From the NCBI GenBank assembly GCA_947630025.1, contig CANRFZ010000018.1, positions 1 through 59,643 on the forward strand: a DNA stretch of 59,643 nucleotides, read 5' to 3'. The position numbers and the translations under genes were made by a program. Position 1 is the first letter of the stretch. Each line of letters begins with the position of its first letter. The notes beneath the pieces are model-generated. The model was given only the letters and a program-made list of their open reading frames with translations, had not been told where the DNA came from and did not search any database. Positions 51,799 to 59,643 of this stretch are shown here, piece after piece. The stretch is from an uncultured Lachnospiraceae bacterium. Lineage in GTDB: Bacteria > Bacillota > Clostridia > Lachnospirales > Lachnospiraceae.

Positions 51799-52851
51799 CT
51801 ACCAGTGTTTCTTTGCCGTCTCGAGCGCCTCGTCTCTGCTCATGCCGCACTGCATGGACAACTGCTCTGCCGCCGTCTCTACAGTGCCTTGCATTCCTTT
51901 TACCGTTTGCACGATTCCGCGGATGAGGCCTTCTGCGCGTCCCTCCGCCTTAGCCTCCCGCCTTGTCGCCTGCACATCATATCCCTTAAAGTTCGCAAAT
52001 AACTCTCCCACCTTACGCTCCTTCACCTGATCCGCAAACCGCCGCGCCTCATCTCTGGGCACATTCAGCCTGCCCAACAGAATTTCCACTACCTGTCCTA
52101 TGATTCCCAGCAGATACTCCGGCGTCTGCGCCGTCACCCTCTCTAGGTATTCCGACGGCACCTCCTCCTGCAGGGCGGCAAAGTCCGCCGTTTTCTGCAG
52201 GCGGTTCAGCATCATCACGATGGAGAGTTCGTCCTCCTTTTCCATCAGCATCCGGTTACTGTACCGGTTCAGCTGCACCATCAGGCAGCGGTAATCGGGA
52301 ATGTACTCTCCCAGCATATCGCTTAAGTACACTCTCTCACGGAGCTTTAACGCTGCCGTCCACTTACCTGTTCCCTCATAGTATACGATGGGCAGAACCG
52401 GCGGGTAGCGGAACCCCTTCGTCCTGCTGATGCCAGCCTGTTTCCTCTCCTGCTCTTTCTCGTAGTCTTCCCAGATGAACACTATGTACCGCAGTATCTG
52501 CATGACTACATTATAGTCCACATCCGACTTATGTTCAATAAGGGAAATAAGATAAAACGGTATTTCACTATTTTTTCTGTTTTTCAGGCGGATGCGTTTT
52601 ACCACGTCAGAATCCCTTTCCTCCGTGAACAGATGGACGAAGCGCTCCGTTTCGTCCTCGATATCTTCCGGCTGCACATCCTTTAAAAGCGGGATATCCA
52701 CATAGCCCCGCAGGAACTGCGCACAGAGGATCGGATCTTCAAAGATGATCTTTGCGGAATTATCGCGCAGTCTGGTGTTCGGCAAATCAAGAGTTCCGTT
52801 TGTCTCCCGACTGCTTCCTGCATCGCTGGTTTCATTTGTCTTCTGTGACAC
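51799..52851 (-). CDS. Rpn-family recombination-promoting nuclease (putative transposase type)
   Basis: About 350 residues. The PD-(D/E)xK-type core is seen in KIIFEDPILCAQFLRGYVD and IPFYLISLIEHKSDVDYNVVMQILRY (the ExK-like EHKS). YPPVLPIVYYEGTGKW is a family landmark. The C-terminal third is helical, ending in EGLIRGIVQTVKGMQGTVET and AAEQLSMQCGMSRDEALETA. Family members cut DNA and raise recombination. An ATG at 52881 is in frame, but GAGAGG lies close before the GTG at 52851, so I prefer that start. A second copy starts at the right edge. Confidence 0.82.
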   Translation of the reverse strand: MSQKTNETSDAGSSRETNGTLDLPNTRLRDNSAKIIFEDPILCAQFLRGYVDIPLLKDVQPEDIEDETERFVHLFTEERDSDVVKRIRLKNRKNSEIPFYLISLIEHKSDVDYNVVMQILRYIVFIWEDYEKEQERKQAGISRTKGFRYPPVLPIVYYEGTGKWTAALKLRERVYLSDMLGEYIPDYRCLMVQLNRYSNRMLMEKEDELSIVMMLNRLQKTADFAALQEEVPSEYLERVTAQTPEYLLGIIGQVVEILLGRLNVPRDEARRFADQVKERKVGELFANFKGYDVQATRREAKAEGRAEGLIRGIVQTVKGMQGTVETAAEQLSMQCGMSRDEALETAKKHW

Positions 52852-53095
52852 TTGCACCTCTCTTTCCGCATGGAGATACATTTCATCCGAAAAGAAGAAA
52901 CGAAACCCTATCCCATGCCCTGTTATACTGTTGTCTGTCTTTTTTCGTTGGGATACTTACTCTGAAAACGAGAACTATCCATATGCCAAAAGATTTTCGG
53001 CAGCAAGATCACTGCCGATAGCAACACTATAACAGATGCATTCAGAAATTGCAAGCGGTTTACGGTTCAAAAATCACCTTCAAAAATCATTTTGT

Positions 53096-53109
53096 TCCTG
53101 ATATAAAGT
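53096..53109 (-). repeat. Inverted-repeat arm upstream of Rpn gene 1
   Basis: TCCTGATATAAAGT, the exact reverse complement of 51753-51766. The rest of 52852-53158 shows no gene. Confidence 0.6.
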
Positions 53110-53158
53110 ATGAAATTGTCAAGGTGCGTAGGCACTGTCAAAAATTATCTATATTTCT

Positions 53159-54022
53159 TTATATTTCTTTATATTTCATGACCAATTTCATATTTCTACC
53201 AAACGGCACAAATATTCTTTTCTTTTCCGTATCTATTGTTTTTGCTTTCAGTCTGCCGCTATCTCCTGCCTGTTTTCTGTAGGATATCACTTCCACGGGT
53301 CTTCCATCCGGCAGTCTTGTCCGCATATGAGGGAACGTATCAAACAGTCCATAATCGGTTGACCGCAAAAGCCGGTATATGTCTTCCGGACAGTCATCCA
53401 AATGGAACCGGCCGTCGTTTGGGATTTCATATGAATAGTATATTTTTCTTTGATCTACACCCGGCAGTTGTACCAAATCCACGGCAATCCGCTCTCCCTC
53501 TATCAACGGAGCAAAAATCTCTCGGAACCCTTCTTCCGCAAGGCTCATAATATCTCTTGCCAATTCATACGCTTTCTCATCCGCTGAAATGCGGCAGGCC
53601 TTTTGCCACAAAATGCCTCCTGCGTCTATGTTTTTCTCAACAATATGCCAAGTTGCCCCGCTTTCGGTTTCCTTACAAAATATGGCCCATGTGGGCGCAT
53701 TCCTGCCCTTATATTTTGGCAAAAGCGCATTGTGGAAATTAATGATTGTGCCATTATTTTCAATAACTTCCTGCGGGAACAAATAGCGGTTGCCGGCACT
53801 GACAATCAGTACGGCTTTTCTTTTATGTGACAGATACGTTGTCACTTCGCCTTTATCGGCAAACGCCAGATATGTCACATGAAAATCGGCACACATTTTT
53901 TCGATCTGAACCGGACACTGATTTTGTGAATATGCGATATATTCCAAATCATAGTGATACCGCCCCCGCAGGGAAAGCATATACTGTAAAATAGACAAAA
54001 CAACACTGGTTCCGCCAATCAA
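53159..54022 (-). CDS. Formyltransferase (sugar/amine N-formyltransferase type), phase-variable start
   Basis: 287 residues from the TTG at 54022. It has the methionyl-tRNA formyltransferase fold with the catalytic set N95-F-H97 (INFHNALLPKYKG) and D133 (VEKNIDAGGIL). It would move a formyl group from 10-formyltetrahydrofolate to an amino group. ILIGGTSVVLSIL is the Rossmann start and reads directly out of the (CTGT)20 tract, so the present reading frame has no good start. The better start is the TTG at 54110 with GGAAG eight bases upstream, but that frame is one base off with 20 units. With 19 or 22 units it would be in frame. So the gene is probably OFF as sequenced. Confidence 0.8.
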   Translation of the reverse strand: MIGGTSVVLSILQYMLSLRGRYHYDLEYIAYSQNQCPVQIEKMCADFHVTYLAFADKGEVTTYLSHKRKAVLIVSAGNRYLFPQEVIENNGTIINFHNALLPKYKGRNAPTWAIFCKETESGATWHIVEKNIDAGGILWQKACRISADEKAYELARDIMSLAEEGFREIFAPLIEGERIAVDLVQLPGVDQRKIYYSYEIPNDGRFHLDDCPEDIYRLLRSTDYGLFDTFPHMRTRLPDGRPVEVISYRKQAGDSGRLKAKTIDTEKKRIFVPFGRNMKLVMKYKEI

Positions 54023-54024
54023 AA

Positions 54025-55008
<984 letters not shown>

Positions 55009-55034
55009 TCTTCTCCTTTACTCAGATTGTAACC

Positions 55035-56582
55035 TTATACATTACTTGACTCATTCGCCCACCCGTCGATCTGCTTTCTGTCTAACTTTCCATTCGACAG
55101 CGTCGGCAGTCCGTCCTGTTTATGGTAAACCGTCGGAATCATGTATTTCGGCAGCCTGCTCGACAACCCCTCTATGATCTCCCTGTCAGAAATCTCGCCG
55201 ATATAGTACAGACACAACGCATCCTTACTTCTGTTCTGCACGCAGCAGCAAGCCTTGAGCGCCGGAATTGACATCGCCGCCGCTTCGATCTCCCCGAGCT
55301 CGACTCGTTTCCCGGCGTGCTTGATCTGATAGTCTTTCCTTGATATAAATACCAGATTTCCGTCTGCATCATACTTTGCCAGATCGCCGGTTCTGTACAT
55401 CAGTGACGGATACCCTTTTACCGCAGGATTCTGGACAAACACCTCTTTCGTTTTCTCAGGATTGTTGTAGTATCCCGCCGCCAAGCACGAACCATAAACG
55501 CAGATCTCCCCGGTGCGTTCCGTATCCGACTTGGCTATTTCCTCATCTTCCTCGTCCAGCAGCAGAATCCCGGTGTTTGGAAAAGGTTTCCCGATCGGAA
55601 TTGTCTCGCCCTCCTCATACACTCTCGGCAGGCGGAAGGATGTGCAGGCGCCTGTTATTTCAGTCGGTCCATACTGCTGTATCCATACTGCTACTGGATA
55701 CAGCTGTATCCAGTAGCGGTATACGGAAATGGGCATCGCCTCACCGGAAAACAGAAACTTTCGCAGATTTCTTGGCCTGACTTTCGATAAGGCGTCAAAC
55801 TGTGATATCAAACGATACGCCGTCGGCACCCACATAAGCGCCGTCACGTTCCTATCGTCCAGAAACTGCAGCAGCTTTTTGGGCGACATAAAGAGCTTCT
55901 GGGGAATGATACAGACAGTCGCCCCTGTTTTTATGGACATATAGATATCCTTTAAGGACATATCCGCGTAAAACGGCGCCTGATTGCCGAAAATATCGTC
56001 CTCGTCCACAGGCACTTCCCGGATAAATGCCTCAATATAATCCACCACGGAGCGGTGCATCACGGCGACGCCCTTGGGCACGCCGGTAGAACCGCTCGTA
56101 AATAACACATACATCAGATCCGTGTCAACAATGCCGCTCCGTATGCTTGAAAGAGCTTCCCTAGAATCGTGCCCTTGTCCGACTTCAACCAATTCTTCAT
56201 AAATGGCCGTCTCTCCCGTGTATCCTGCTTTTTGCAGCAGCGTCAATTCCCCCGCCGTCGTAATGACAAAAGCGTTCCCCAATGTCTCCAATATGGAATT
56301 CAACCGTTCAATCGGCGTCTTGACGTCCATCGGCACATAAAAATTGCCGCTATAGAGTGTTCCCAGCATAGCCGCCACACATTTAACGCTCTTGTCCATA
56401 AAGAGCATCACCGGCCTGTGTGTTTCACCGCAAAGCGCCTGCAAAAGTCCGCTGCCAAACGACCGTGCGTTGTCCATAAGCTGACCGTAAGTATAAGTCT
56501 CCCTGTCGTCGATAAATGCCGCCTTGTCCGGATATCTCGCTGCGGTTTCTTCCAGAATGTCCAATACGGATGTTGCCTTCAT
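55035..56582 (-). CDS. Adenylation-domain amino-acid/acyl ligase (DltA-like)
   Basis: About 515 residues. Adenylation motifs are complete: A3 VLFTSGSTGVPKGVAVMHRS, A5 QQYGPTEITGACTS, A7 YRTGDLAKYD and A10 LSNGKLDRKQI with the catalytic Lys. The size and order match stand-alone DltA-type enzymes that load an amino acid on a small carrier protein. The substrate pocket cannot be read with certainty. The start is the ATG at 56582 with GAGG just upstream. The GNAT gene follows after 26 nt. Confidence 0.88.
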   Translation of the reverse strand: MKATSVLDILEETAARYPDKAAFIDDRETYTYGQLMDNARSFGSGLLQALCGETHRPVMLFMDKSVKCVAAMLGTLYSGNFYVPMDVKTPIERLNSILETLGNAFVITTAGELTLLQKAGYTGETAIYEELVEVGQGHDSREALSSIRSGIVDTDLMYVLFTSGSTGVPKGVAVMHRSVVDYIEAFIREVPVDEDDIFGNQAPFYADMSLKDIYMSIKTGATVCIIPQKLFMSPKKLLQFLDDRNVTALMWVPTAYRLISQFDALSKVRPRNLRKFLFSGEAMPISVYRYWIQLYPVAVWIQQYGPTEITGACTSFRLPRVYEEGETIPIGKPFPNTGILLLDEEDEEIAKSDTERTGEICVYGSCLAAGYYNNPEKTKEVFVQNPAVKGYPSLMYRTGDLAKYDADGNLVFISRKDYQIKHAGKRVELGEIEAAAMSIPALKACCCVQNRSKDALCLYYIGEISDREIIEGLSSRLPKYMIPTVYHKQDGLPTLSNGKLDRKQIDGWANESSNV

Positions 56583-56686
56583 CTTGCCTCGTTTCTGCCG
56601 TTTATACGGCCTTTTGCTTATTCTCCCTATGTCAAAATAAATCAACCATAATCCCTAGAAGTTTTACCGTTCGATCCTTTACAATC

Positions 56687-58282
56687 TTAAAATAGCTGAT
56701 AAATAAAGCTGGCTGCATCATATCCCGGCCCATACATACCAAAAATAAACAGGCCAAAGAGCGCCATATAATAAATTGTCCAGCGAAAGACCAAGTTTCT
56801 TTCCGCGATCCATGATCTGATACGAATTCCTCGTTCCTGTAACACATCAATAATCATCAGCCCCACGATGGCATACAATAAAAGCCAAAAATTCTTACGA
56901 TTCAATCCCATCGTATACAGACTCCCATCCAAAAGCACCCATGGATTGAAAGAGCGGAATGTCGCCCGCAGCAGCCCAAGCGCATCCCTTGTCGAGGCTG
57001 CAATACTGAAATAGCGTCCAATCGTCAATATGAAAAAGGTTCTAAGTATTCGGAATATCTGCCATAGACCGTCCTCACGCATTCGGAATGCCGCCCGCAT
57101 TTTTTCGTAGAATGGCTCAAACAATGTCCCTGTCGAAACAAATACGGCTTGGTAGATGCCATACACCACAAACTTCCAGTGAGCGCCATGCCAGACACCT
57201 ACGATCACGAACACGATAAAGGAAGCTAAGGAAGTCGGTATCACTCTCCCCCACCGATCTCCAAATATTTTTTTGCACTTCTTTCCCAGTCTGTTAAAGG
57301 CCGGAGAGAGCGACAACGGATAGAACAGATAATTGCGCATCCACGCGCCCAGCGTAATATGCCACCGCTGCCAGAACTCAGCTACGCTCTGTGCCATAAA
57401 GGGTCGCCTGAAGTTTTCGGTCAGAGAAATACCAAAAATCTCGGACAATCCGCAGACGATATCCATGCCGCCGGAAAAATCTGCATAAATCTGAAAAGAA
57501 TACAATGCGATGCCAAAAAAAACCGTCAGCCCTTCATATCCTTTCGTCGCATACTGCCCCAGCACTTCGTTGACAATCACTGCGGCACGCTCCGCAATCA
57601 CCAGTTTCTTGATATATCCCCATAGCATCCGCTGCGCTCCAAAAGTGAACCGTCTATAATCAAACGAATGCCCCCCCCCGTATAATTGCTCTGCCACATC
57701 CGCATACCGGTCGATCGGTCCCTGCACAATTGCCGGAAAATACGAAACATACAATGCCAGTTTGCCGATATTTTTTTCTGCTTTCACTTTCCCACGATAG
57801 ACGTCAATCACATAGCCAACAGACCTAAAAGTATAAAATGATATGCCCAGCGGCGCCAGAATGTTCAAAGCTGCAAGCTGCGGCGCCTGTATTTCCCGCA
57901 GCAGCACATTGATATTTTCGATCAGGAAATTCGTGTATTTGACAAAACATAGCAGACCTACATTAATCAATACCGAAAAAAAGACATACTTCTTTTTTCT
58001 TTTGGCATATTTCTTTTTTATCTCTTTTTTCCGTCTGCCATCCGCCTCACTTTCTGCAAATTCTTCCCGCATCCTATCATTTTGCCGTTCCAGCATAAGC
58101 GCCAGAAAATATTGTGTTCCAATCGTAACCAGAATATAAACAATGCTTTTCCATCCACTCGAAAGATAAAACAACATACTGGCCGCCAACAGGACTCCCC
58201 ACTGACATTTGCGTGGCAGAAGAAAATATAAGCAGACGAGTACCGCTGCAAACCCTATGAACGTTAATGAAATAATTGACAT
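56687..58282 (-). CDS. MBOAT O-acyltransferase (DltB/AlgI-like)
   Basis: 531 residues, about ten membrane helices. The MBOAT core has EFWQRWHITLGAWMRNYLFYPL (H308) and the active-site histidine H365 in VGVWHGAHWKF. PLGISFYTFRSVGYVIDVYRG is a family hallmark. It would take an acyl unit from the carrier protein and pass it across the membrane to a surface polymer, as DltB does. A G9 run (57671-57679) encodes Gly202-204. GGGAGA precedes the ATG. It is 14 nt after the GNAT-like gene. Confidence 0.92.
   Translation of the reverse strand: MSIISLTFIGFAAVLVCLYFLLPRKCQWGVLLAASMLFYLSSGWKSIVYILVTIGTQYFLALMLERQNDRMREEFAESEADGRRKKEIKKKYAKRKKKYVFFSVLINVGLLCFVKYTNFLIENINVLLREIQAPQLAALNILAPLGISFYTFRSVGYVIDVYRGKVKAEKNIGKLALYVSYFPAIVQGPIDRYADVAEQLYGGGHSFDYRRFTFGAQRMLWGYIKKLVIAERAAVIVNEVLGQYATKGYEGLTVFFGIALYSFQIYADFSGGMDIVCGLSEIFGISLTENFRRPFMAQSVAEFWQRWHITLGAWMRNYLFYPLSLSPAFNRLGKKCKKIFGDRWGRVIPTSLASFIVFVIVGVWHGAHWKFVVYGIYQAVFVSTGTLFEPFYEKMRAAFRMREDGLWQIFRILRTFFILTIGRYFSIAASTRDALGLLRATFRSFNPWVLLDGSLYTMGLNRKNFWLLLYAIVGLMIIDVLQERGIRIRSWIAERNLVFRWTIYYMALFGLFIFGMYGPGYDAASFIYQLF
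57671..57679 (-). repeat. G9 tract inside the MBOAT gene
   Basis: Nine consecutive C on the plus strand, encoding GGG at residues 202-204. A length change would truncate the protein before the active site. Confidence 0.95.
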
Positions 58283-58295
58283 CCGTCTATCTCCC

Positions 58296-58985
58296 TTATC
58301 TTATATTCTCTTTGATGTACCAACTTTCAAAGCCTTCGAATTTAAGCTGCCCCCCCCCATATCTTCCCATCATGCTATGCAGATTTAACGAGGCGTTATT
58401 GGACGTAAATATGTGATCCTTCAAATCCCAAGCTCCCTGCTTTTTCATACATTGAATCGTATACCCATACAGATACAGTGCAATCCCCGTATGCTGATAC
58501 CGTTTTACGACAGCGCCCAAATATATTCTGGCAGCGCCGCTTTCCACAGACCAAAGCGTAAATCCCGTCAGTGTCTTTTCCCGCCAGCACAAACTGGCCG
58601 TCATCCCACGTTGTTTTAAGTCTCCTATATAACGGCACAACAGTTCATTCTTGAGATTTTGATCGGACTTTGCACAATCCAAAGCGAATCGGCAATCGCT
58701 GCCAAAGTGTTCCGACGCGACTCGAAAGATCTCCTCTATCCGCCAATCCTCAGATAGCGTAAACGTAAATTTCCCGCCATGCGGCATCTCCCAACGAAAA
58801 TCGGAAATCCTAAGCGCAGTATACATACTGCGATCCGCGAAGCGAAATCCTAACGCCTCACAGGAAATCCGCTGCTCTTTCGATATGGCAATCACATAAT
58901 CCATATCCGTCAGCGTCTTCTCCGACATCTCTCCCAAATTACCGGCAGCCACCGTTTGTCCACTTTGCAAACTTATTGTACGCAT
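58296..58985 (-). CDS. GNAT-like acyltransferase of the surface-modification cluster
   Basis: 229 residues. The C-terminal half resembles a GNAT domain: WREKTLTGFTLWSVESGAARIYLGAVVKRYQHTGIALYLYGY. SNNASLNLHSMMGRYGG is the closing segment. The N-terminal half is not recognised. A G9 run (58350-58358) encodes Gly210-212, near the C-terminus, so slippage would change only the end of the protein. It stands 10 nt downstream of the carrier-protein gene. The role is probably to load or modify the acyl group, which is inference. Confidence 0.65.
   Translation of the reverse strand: MRTISLQSGQTVAAGNLGEMSEKTLTDMDYVIAISKEQRISCEALGFRFADRSMYTALRISDFRWEMPHGGKFTFTLSEDWRIEEIFRVASEHFGSDCRFALDCAKSDQNLKNELLCRYIGDLKQRGMTASLCWREKTLTGFTLWSVESGAARIYLGAVVKRYQHTGIALYLYGYTIQCMKKQGAWDLKDHIFTSNNASLNLHSMMGRYGGGQLKFEGFESWYIKENIR
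58350..58358 (-). repeat. G9 tract inside the GNAT-like gene
   Basis: Nine consecutive C on the plus strand, in frame as sequenced, coding for GGG before QLKFEGFESW. Confidence 0.95.
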
Positions 58986-58994
58986 AGTTTCACC

Positions 58995-59219
58995 CTACTG
59001 CAGAGACGCTACCAGAGCGGTGATTGCGTCCAAAGTGTTAAAATTTTCCGGCTCCAGCTCGTCAGCCGTGATGTCAACATCAAATTTTTCATTTAATTCT
59101 GACACAACTGAAATAATATCGAAAGAATCCAAAATACCGTCATCCACCAGTTTCGTCTCTGTCAAAAAATCAACGTCTTTCCTCACAGACTGTAATACTG
59201 CCAACACTTCTTCTCTCAT
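58995..59219 (-). CDS. Acyl/peptidyl carrier protein (DltC-like)
   Basis: 74 residues. The phosphopantetheine attachment serine is S32 in GILDSFDIISVVSELNEKFDVDI, the normal carrier motif with an Asp before the Ser. It is acidic and of standard length. It is the first gene of the leftward cluster and should be loaded by the adenylation enzyme. AGGAG stands before the ATG with the usual spacing. Confidence 0.9.
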   Translation of the reverse strand: MREEVLAVLQSVRKDVDFLTETKLVDDGILDSFDIISVVSELNEKFDVDITADELEPENFNTLDAITALVASLQ

Positions 59220-59307
59220 ATGTTTTTCTCCTTTTTAATTTTTGATTTATAGGCAGCGCAGCAAAGGCGCCGGCTTTCCTCGATGATAAATTCCTCGAAA
59301 TAACAAC

Positions 59308-59356
59308 AAAAACTCCTGATATAAAGCCATCACTTTCATACTTTATATCAGGAGTT
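59308..59356 (-). terminator. Hairpin terminator after Rpn gene 2
   Basis: On the minus strand ACTCCTGATATAAAG (59355-59341) pairs with CTTTATATCAGGAGT (59326-59312), then T-rich sequence. The stem is the same motif found around Rpn gene 1. It separates the edge gene from the surface cluster, whose promoter must lie in 59220-59310. Confidence 0.7.
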
Positions 59357-59392
59357 CTGATTTCCTATTGACGTCCCATTTGCGGGATTGAC

Positions 59393-59643
59393 CTACCAGT
59401 ATTTCTGCGCTACCGCAAGCGCCTCGTCTCTGCTCATGCCGCACTGCATGGACAACTGCTCTGCCGCCGTCTCCACAGTGCCCTGCATTCCTTTTACCGT
59501 CTGCACGATTCCGCGGATGAGGCCTTCTTTTACGCCTTCTTCAAGCCCTTCCGCACGGCTTTCCTCAAGTGCCGCTCTGTGGTCTGACTGCTCCGCATAG
59601 TACGACATATATTCCACCATCAGCCTCGGATCTTTCTTCGCCG
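59393..59643 (-). CDS. Rpn-family nuclease, C-terminal part (runs off right edge)
   Basis: The visible C-terminus (KKDPRLMVEYMSYYAEQSDHRAALEESRAEGLEEGV, split here by the edge) ends in a segment almost identical to Rpn gene 1 (EGLIRGIVQTVKGMQGTVET onward). The DNA of the last 110 or so bases is also near-identical (51797-51905 versus 59397-59505). The nuclease core lies beyond the window. Confidence 0.75.
   Translation of the reverse strand, partial: AKKDPRLMVEYMSYYAEQSDHRAALEESRAEGLEEGVKEGLIRGIVQTVKGMQGTVETAAEQLSMQCGMSRDEALAVAQKYW

Noticed and set aside
51799..52881. Classical insertion sequence with DDE transposase
   Set aside because: The protein has an Rpn PD-(D/E)xK pattern, not DDE, and I see no target-site duplication.

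Overview
The window looks like a chromosomal stretch from an anaerobic, endospore-forming Clostridia bacterium, most likely Lachnospiraceae. The reasons are spoIVA, a SpoVAF/GerA-type germination protein and a cotJC remnant (sporulation), oxygen-sensitive class III ribonucleotide reductase with its activase, a butyryl-CoA-dehydrogenase-like remnant, several c-di-GMP proteins and WYL/ECF regulators. Almost all genes lie on the minus strand. The exceptions are the first membrane protein, two pseudogenes, the SpoVAF gene and a two-gene ABC transporter. I see no rRNA, tRNA or CRISPR array.

Layout. Positions 1-6.1 kb form an AT-rich, decayed accessory region: a SHOCT membrane protein, two toxin-antitoxin modules, and remnants of cotJC, an acyl-CoA dehydrogenase, acetyltransferases, a flavodoxin/SCP2/membrane protein and a DUF234-type ATPase. 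6.1-11.2 kb carries an ECF sigma/DUF4179 anti-sigma pair, a D,D-carboxypeptidase and a zinc-ribbon membrane protein. 11.2-17 kb has an EAL phosphodiesterase, a GH1 glycosidase with a cupin tail, and SpoVAF. 17-20.5 kb is the dut-nrdG-nrdD deoxynucleotide block, with a strong promoter and two NrdR boxes. 20.5-28.4 kb holds an aminotransferase, a WYL regulator, a 54-aa membrane peptide, rnhA, a membrane-bound MutS relative, a nucleoside-salvage operon (pnp-cdd-amidohydrolase) and mscL. 28.6-35 kb holds spoIVA, a lactonase-like protein, a YkgJ-type protein, a Panacea/PemK-like toxin-antitoxin pair and the GGGtGRT/NifU-like pair. 35-38 kb is a TrpXYP-like ABC importer with an elaborate hairpin leader. 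38-46.5 kb mixes c-di-GMP signalling, topoisomerase III and a DUF234-like ATPase. 46.5-51.7 kb contains asd, argH, an SsuBC-like ABC pair and an SH3-like protein.

The most striking part is 53.1-59.2 kb. It is a leftward six-gene cluster encoding a carrier protein, a GNAT-like protein, an MBOAT acyltransferase, an adenylation enzyme, a second GNAT protein and a formyltransferase. The first, third and fourth proteins parallel DltC, DltB and DltA, so I infer a carrier-protein-based surface acylation pathway with an added formylation step. Three of the genes carry an in-frame G9 run. The junction of the last two genes is a (CTGT)20 tetranucleotide tract placed so that unit gain or loss selects among three outcomes: formyltransferase off, formyltransferase read from its own TTG start, or formyltransferase fused to the acyltransferase. 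This is a strong candidate for a phase-variable surface-modification system. Rpn-type nuclease genes that share a near-identical 3' end flank the cluster.

A second recurrent feature is imperfect tandem duplication just downstream of stop codons, behind the GH1, mutS-like, argH and ABC permease genes.
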